A DNA stretch of 25,640 nt from Jeotgalicoccus sp036782755 (GTDB lineage Bacteria; Bacillota; Bacilli; Staphylococcales; Salinicoccaceae). A model generated the notes under the pieces. That model searched no databases and was not told the DNA's origin. It worked only from the letters and a program-made list of their open reading frames with translations. The stretch is from the NCBI GenBank assembly GCA_036782755.1, contig DAIPYL010000019.1, forward strand, positions 1 through 25,640, given 5' to 3'. Position numbers and translations under genes: made by a program. Below are positions 21,849 to 25,640 of the stretch, piece after piece (position 1 is the first letter of the stretch; every line of letters starts with the position of its first letter).

Positions 21849-23528
21849 TTACTCCCCGTCGATATAAGTTTCACTGAAATCGAGCATATTGAAACCGTTC
21901 GCTTTAAATTCATGAACATCGCTGTTATGCGCATTCAAATATTCTCCGTGACGGATAAAGATCGACGGCGCTTCTTGTATAATGATTTCCTGTGCGTCGA
22001 TGTACATTTGTTCACGTACTGCTTCGTCAGTTTCCTGTCGCGCATTGTCTAAAATCTCATCGAGTTCAGGATTGCTGTAAAAAGCACGGTTGCCGTTATT
22101 GCCGGCGTTATCCGTATGATACAGCGACGTAATTGTCTCATCGGGGTCGCCGGTTGTGTTACCCCATCCGAGGATAAACATGTCATGTTCGGCGTTACCA
22201 GTAGCATCGAGATACGCACCCCACTCGACCTGCTCCACGTTCAGCGTGACGCCAATTTCATTTAATGATTCCTGCAGCCACAATGCAACGTCCAGTCGTT
22301 CAGGATTATCATCGTTCACCATAAGATTTATCGTTAAGTCTTCAGCGCCTGCTTCAGCGAGCAGTTCTTCTGCACGTGCCATATCATATTCCCGCCCCTG
22401 GAGTTCTTCAGAATAACCGAGCAGGGCCGGTGCCAATGGTCCATTAGCCGGCATGCCGGAACCGTTATATACACCATCGAGTACAGCTTCACTGTTGAAC
22501 GCATGTGAGATTGCCTGACGGATTTTCGGATCATCAAATGGTGCTTTGCTCGTATTAAAGCCGATGTAGTCAACGTTGACCGCATCACTGCGCATTAATG
22601 TCATGCCGTCCGTCTGTTCCACACGATCGGTGTTGCTCGTTAATGTGGAAATAATTGCATCGGATGAGCCCGATTCAAGTTCTGCGATACGGGATGCCGG
22701 TTCTGTGACGACTTTAAATGTAATGTCATCGAGCAGCGCCGGAGTATCCCAGTAATCATCATTACGTGAAACAACTGTTTCTTCACCCGGATTTCTTGAT
22801 TCAAACTTAAAGTAGTTCGTGCCTACCGGTCCGGTTTCAACTTTCTCACCAACATACTGGCTGATGTCTTCAACAACTTGTCCGTGTTCTTCGCCGCCTC
22901 TGTTTCTGAGTTCGTAATATTCTTCAAGCGATAAATTACTTTCCGCCTGTTCAAGTGCATTTTGATAATCTGCGTCGATTAGTTCTTTACTGATCATCTT
23001 CCCTGCGCCGTGGGATAAATTATTTAAGAGCGGCGCATATGGATATTCAGTAACGAGTTCTATATTGTAATCATCAATAATGTTTATTTCGCCGACCATA
23101 TCAAAATACGACTCACGGGCAGATGCTCTTGCCGGATCCTGAATACGTTCAATATTCGCTTTAACAACGTCAGCATTAAAATCACTGCCGTCGTGGAACT
23201 TGACACCTTCACGCAATTTAAAACGCCACGTTGTCTCATCGACCTGTTCGTACTCTTCGGCAAGCGCCGGGACGAGCTTTAAATCCTCATCGTGAGTAAC
23301 AAGCGGTTCGTAAATGGTGTCCCTAATCTGTTCCGACGGATCATCGTTGCTGCCGTGCGGATCAAGCGACACAATATCCGACGGAATTGAAATCGTCATA
23401 TTGCCGCCCTGTTCAGAGTTACCTGAATCGCTGCTTCCTGCCTCTTCATCAACATTGCTGTCATCTGTACATGCCGCGAGAATGAACAGTAAAAATACTG
23501 TCAGTGAAATAATACCAAACCTCTTCAT
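21849..23528 (-). CDS. peptide-type ABC substrate-binding lipoprotein (SBP_bac_5) 2
   Basis: A 559-residue paralogue of the other two. Lipobox LAAC with lipidated C20; serine/glycine-rich linker (SSDSGNSEQGGN). Family motifs: DIVSLDPHGSNDDPSEQIR, KFHDGSDFNADVVKANIERI, GPVGTNYFKF, DPKIRQAISHAFN, and HDMFILGWGNTTGDPDE. Much closer to copy 3 than to copy 1 across its whole length (for example the shared NLMVNDDNPER and VEQVEWGAYL). It keeps the extra segment EEYYELRNRGG. ATG at 23528 with GGAGGGG 6 nt upstream; the in-frame TTG at 23534 is inside that context and rejected. Own terminator and probably own promoter (extended -10 at 23557-23565). Confidence 0.9.
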   Translation of the reverse strand: MKRFGIISLTVFLLFILAACTDDSNVDEEAGSSDSGNSEQGGNMTISIPSDIVSLDPHGSNDDPSEQIRDTIYEPLVTHDEDLKLVPALAEEYEQVDETTWRFKLREGVKFHDGSDFNADVVKANIERIQDPARASARESYFDMVGEINIIDDYNIELVTEYPYAPLLNNLSHGAGKMISKELIDADYQNALEQAESNLSLEEYYELRNRGGEEHGQVVEDISQYVGEKVETGPVGTNYFKFESRNPGEETVVSRNDDYWDTPALLDDITFKVVTEPASRIAELESGSSDAIISTLTSNTDRVEQTDGMTLMRSDAVNVDYIGFNTSKAPFDDPKIRQAISHAFNSEAVLDGVYNGSGMPANGPLAPALLGYSEELQGREYDMARAEELLAEAGAEDLTINLMVNDDNPERLDVALWLQESLNEIGVTLNVEQVEWGAYLDATGNAEHDMFILGWGNTTGDPDETITSLYHTDNAGNNGNRAFYSNPELDEILDNARQETDEAVREQMYIDAQEIIIQEAPSIFIRHGEYLNAHNSDVHEFKANGFNMLDFSETYIDGE

Positions 23529-23556
23529 GAACAACCCCTCCAGATTTTTATTTAGT

Positions 23557-23565
23557 TTTATATCA
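23557..23565 (-). promoter_or_regulatory. candidate extended -10 promoter of substrate-binding protein 2 gene
   Basis: The minus strand reads TGATATAAA about 30 nt upstream of the ATG; the -35 region is not convincing. No CodY-like box is seen here, unlike copies 1 and 3. The rest of 23566-23709 shows no gene. Confidence 0.4.
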
Positions 23566-23709
23566 CTAATACCCTGTTGCGCGGAAAATATTTCGGTGTA
23601 CGATAAAAAATTGAAGTTTTTTACAGGGAGATTGTGCGTTCAGGCTACAGGACAGAGGTGGGTCAATTCGTAGATTTGACGAAGGAAACCAGTCCGGCGG
23701 AAAAACGCA

Positions 23710-23750
23710 AAAGAGCCCGCAAACCTTATCAATAAGGTTACGGGCTCTTT
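23710..23750 (-). terminator. terminator of substrate-binding protein 3 gene
   Basis: A two-part hairpin: outer stem AAAGAGCCCG / CGGGCTCTTT and inner stem AACCTTAT / ATAAGGTT. It lies about 18 nt after the stop codon, so the third gene is terminated before the second. Confidence 0.9.
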
Positions 23751-23768
23751 ATCGTGTTTAATATTCTG

Positions 23769-25439
23769 TTACTGGATTGAAGTTCCTCTGAAGTCGAAGA
23801 TGTTGTATGCATCGCCTTCGAATCCTTCAACATGATTACCGTGTGCATTTAAGTTTTCACCGTGGCGGATAAAGATTGCCGGTGCCTCGTCTACTAAGAT
23901 CTGCTGAGCGTCCATGTAAAGCTGTTCGCGTTCGCTTTCTTCAGTTGACTGACGGGCTTCGTCTAAAATGCTGTCCAGCTCAGGGTTGTTGTAGAATGAA
24001 CGGTTACCAGTATCACCGATGTTATCGCTGTGGAATAATGGTGAAATTCCGTTATCCGGGTCACCTGTTGAGTTGCTCCAGCCCAGGATGAACATATCAT
24101 GTTCACCTGCACCAGTCGCTGCAAGGTATGCACCCCACTCAACTTGTTCCACGTTCACTGTAATTCCAAGTGTGCTTAATGATTCCTGTAACCATAATGC
24201 AACGTCGACACGTTCAGGGTTATCATCGTTAACCATTAAGTTAATAGTTAAGTCTTCAACGCCTGCTTCATTAAGAAGTTCCTGTGCACGTTCCATATTG
24301 TAGTCTAATCCTTCAAGGTCTTCAGAATAACCAAGTACTCCGGGTGCAAGTGGTGCTTCTGCCGGTGTACCTGATCCGTTGTAAACTCCTTCAAGTACAG
24401 CTTCACTGTCAAATGCGTGCGTGATTGCCTGGCGTACCTTCGGATCATTGAATGGTTCTTTTTCAGTATTGAAACCGATGTAGTCGATTGATACTGAGTC
24501 ATTGCGTAACAGTGTGACATCTTCGTTGCTGTCCACACGTTCAATATTGCTTGAAAGTGTCGCAAGAATTGCATCTGATGAACCTGACTCCAGTTCAGCA
24601 ATACGTGAACCCGGTTCTGATACTACTTTGAACGTTACACCGTCAAGCAGTGCAGTATCTCCCCAGTAGTCGTCGTTGCGTACTACAGAAGTCTGTTCAC
24701 CGGGGCTTCTTGAATCAAATTTGAAGTAGTTTGTTCCAACAGGCTCGGATTCAACAAGCTGGCCGACATATGCGCTGATTTCATTCGCTACATCTTCGTG
24801 CTCACTTCCGCCTGCGTCGCGGAGTTCGTAATACTCATCAAGCGATAAATCGCTCCCTGCCTCGTCAAGTGCCTGCTGGTAATCAGCATCGATTAAATCT
24901 TTACTGATCATTTTACCTGCACCATGCGTTAAGTTGTTCGCAAGCGGCGCGAATGGATACTCAGTTACAAGTTCAACAGTATAATCGTCGATAATATTAA
25001 CTTCGCTTACCATATCGAGCAGGAATGAACGCGGTGATGCCTTCGCTATATCTTTCACACGTTCGATATTCGCTTTAACTACTTCCGCGTTAAATTCACT
25101 GCCATCATGGAAAGTCACACCTTCACGGAGTTTGAACTCCCATGTTGTATCGTCAATTTGTTCATACTCTTCAGCTAAAACAGGAACGATTTCAAAATTC
25201 TCATCCTGAGTTAACAACGGCTCATAAATTGTATCGCGGATTTGTTCAGACGGCACATCGTTACTGCCATGCGGGTCCATCGATACTGCATCACTAGGTA
25301 GTGCCAGAGTCAGAGTACCGCCTTCGGCAGCAGTCTCTTCACCTTCAGTCGCTTCCTCTTCCACATTACTGTCATCAGTACATGCAGCGAGAATAAGTAT
25401 TAATACACCGAGTAATGCGATAAAACTAAACTTTTTCAT
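23769..25439 (-). CDS. peptide-type ABC substrate-binding lipoprotein (SBP_bac_5) 3
   Basis: A 556-residue close paralogue of copy 2. Lipobox LAAC with lipidated C20 and an acidic E/T-rich linker. Motifs: DAVSMDPHGSNDVPSEQIR, TFHDGSEFNAEVVKANIERV, EPVGTNYFKF, DPKVRQAITHAFDSEAVLEG, HDMFILGWSNSTGDPDNG and APAIFIRHGENLNAHGN. The extra segment is ADYQQALDEAGSDLSLDEYYELRD-like. ATG at 25439 has GGGGGG 6 nt upstream. Its ligand pocket cannot be read from sequence, but similarity to copy 2 suggests a related peptide ligand. No permease or ATPase gene is next to any of the three. Confidence 0.9.
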   Translation of the reverse strand: MKKFSFIALLGVLILILAACTDDSNVEEEATEGEETAAEGGTLTLALPSDAVSMDPHGSNDVPSEQIRDTIYEPLLTQDENFEIVPVLAEEYEQIDDTTWEFKLREGVTFHDGSEFNAEVVKANIERVKDIAKASPRSFLLDMVSEVNIIDDYTVELVTEYPFAPLANNLTHGAGKMISKDLIDADYQQALDEAGSDLSLDEYYELRDAGGSEHEDVANEISAYVGQLVESEPVGTNYFKFDSRSPGEQTSVVRNDDYWGDTALLDGVTFKVVSEPGSRIAELESGSSDAILATLSSNIERVDSNEDVTLLRNDSVSIDYIGFNTEKEPFNDPKVRQAITHAFDSEAVLEGVYNGSGTPAEAPLAPGVLGYSEDLEGLDYNMERAQELLNEAGVEDLTINLMVNDDNPERVDVALWLQESLSTLGITVNVEQVEWGAYLAATGAGEHDMFILGWSNSTGDPDNGISPLFHSDNIGDTGNRSFYNNPELDSILDEARQSTEESEREQLYMDAQQILVDEAPAIFIRHGENLNAHGNHVEGFEGDAYNIFDFRGTSIQ

Positions 25440-25481
25440 TTAATTCCCCCCAATTCCCAGAAGTCAAAATCAACTTCTTAT

Positions 25482-25520
25482 AATATTCAGAATTTTACAC
25501 TAGAATATGAAATTGTACAA
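25482..25520 (-). promoter_or_regulatory. promoter with overlapping CodY-like box, substrate-binding protein 3
   Basis: On minus, TTGTAC (25515-25520), a 17-nt spacer and TAAAAT (25492-25497) form a plausible sigma-A promoter. The sequence AAAATTCTGAATATT (25482-25496) matches the CodY box at 12 of 15 positions and covers the -10. The remaining bases to 25640 show no gene or clear element. Confidence 0.4.
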
Positions 25521-25640
25521 CCGTTATTTCTGAAAAGTCTCATTATTGGATACGCTTACTAATATGGCGGTGACGGGGATGGTATTTGGCACTGTTTGAA
25601 GTGGAAATTCATTTTTGTTGTGAACCGGGGCCGCTTGATT

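Noticed and set aside
23570..23600. Sigma-B promoter (GGGTAT on minus) before substrate-binding protein 2
   Set aside because: No GTTTAA-like -35 element occurs 12-15 nt upstream.

Overview
The window looks like a chromosomal segment of a low-to-moderate GC Firmicute of the family Staphylococcaceae. The evidence is the staphylococcal order of the molybdenum-cofactor genes, the PhoP/PhoR, CydDC and MpfA homologues, strong AGGAGG-type ribosome binding sites, and perfect sigma-B-type promoter elements. Base composition seems higher in GC than Staphylococcus aureus, so a Jeotgalicoccus- or Salinicoccus-like genus is my best guess; this is inference, not identification. Two 100-N blocks (1851-1950, 15838-15937) mark scaffold joins.

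Left part, minus strand (1-3600): a D-hydantoinase/dihydropyrimidinase cut by the window edge, preceded by two related small membrane-anchored coiled-coil proteins (one broken by a gap), then an MpfA/CorC-type membrane protein. The last has a TTG start and a leader of about 160 nt with several complementary segments.

Centre (3601-13128): cydD-cydC (needed for cytochrome bd assembly) lie directly behind the terminator of a tight operon moeA-mobB-moaE-moaD-mobA-moaA. moaC is divergent from moeA, and a second minus-strand unit, moeB-moaB, converges on moaC. Together these encode most of molybdopterin (guanine dinucleotide) cofactor synthesis. No molybdate transporter or molybdoenzyme is in view. 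The moaC/moaB convergent gap holds four hairpin units at an exact 41-bp period.

Right-centre (13129-19800): phoP-phoR (phosphate two-component system) on plus. Then comes a gap-containing convergent region with another hairpin repeat, and a divergent pair: a degenerate ScdA/RIC-like protein (minus) and an unknown charged stress-type protein plus a LOG-family hydrolase (plus). Both sides of that pair carry sigma-B-like promoters with 14-nt spacers. A GNAT acetyltransferase, a small unknown protein and a coiled-coil lipoprotein follow on minus.

Right part (19870-25640): three tandem, separately terminated family-5 (peptide/glutathione-type) ABC substrate-binding lipoproteins on minus, with no permease or ATPase genes nearby.

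I found no phage, IS element, CRISPR array, tRNA or rRNA. The items most worth a second look are the 41-bp hairpin array, the mpfA leader, the divergent sigma-B pair and the ScdA-like protein that has lost its expected metal and cysteine ligands.
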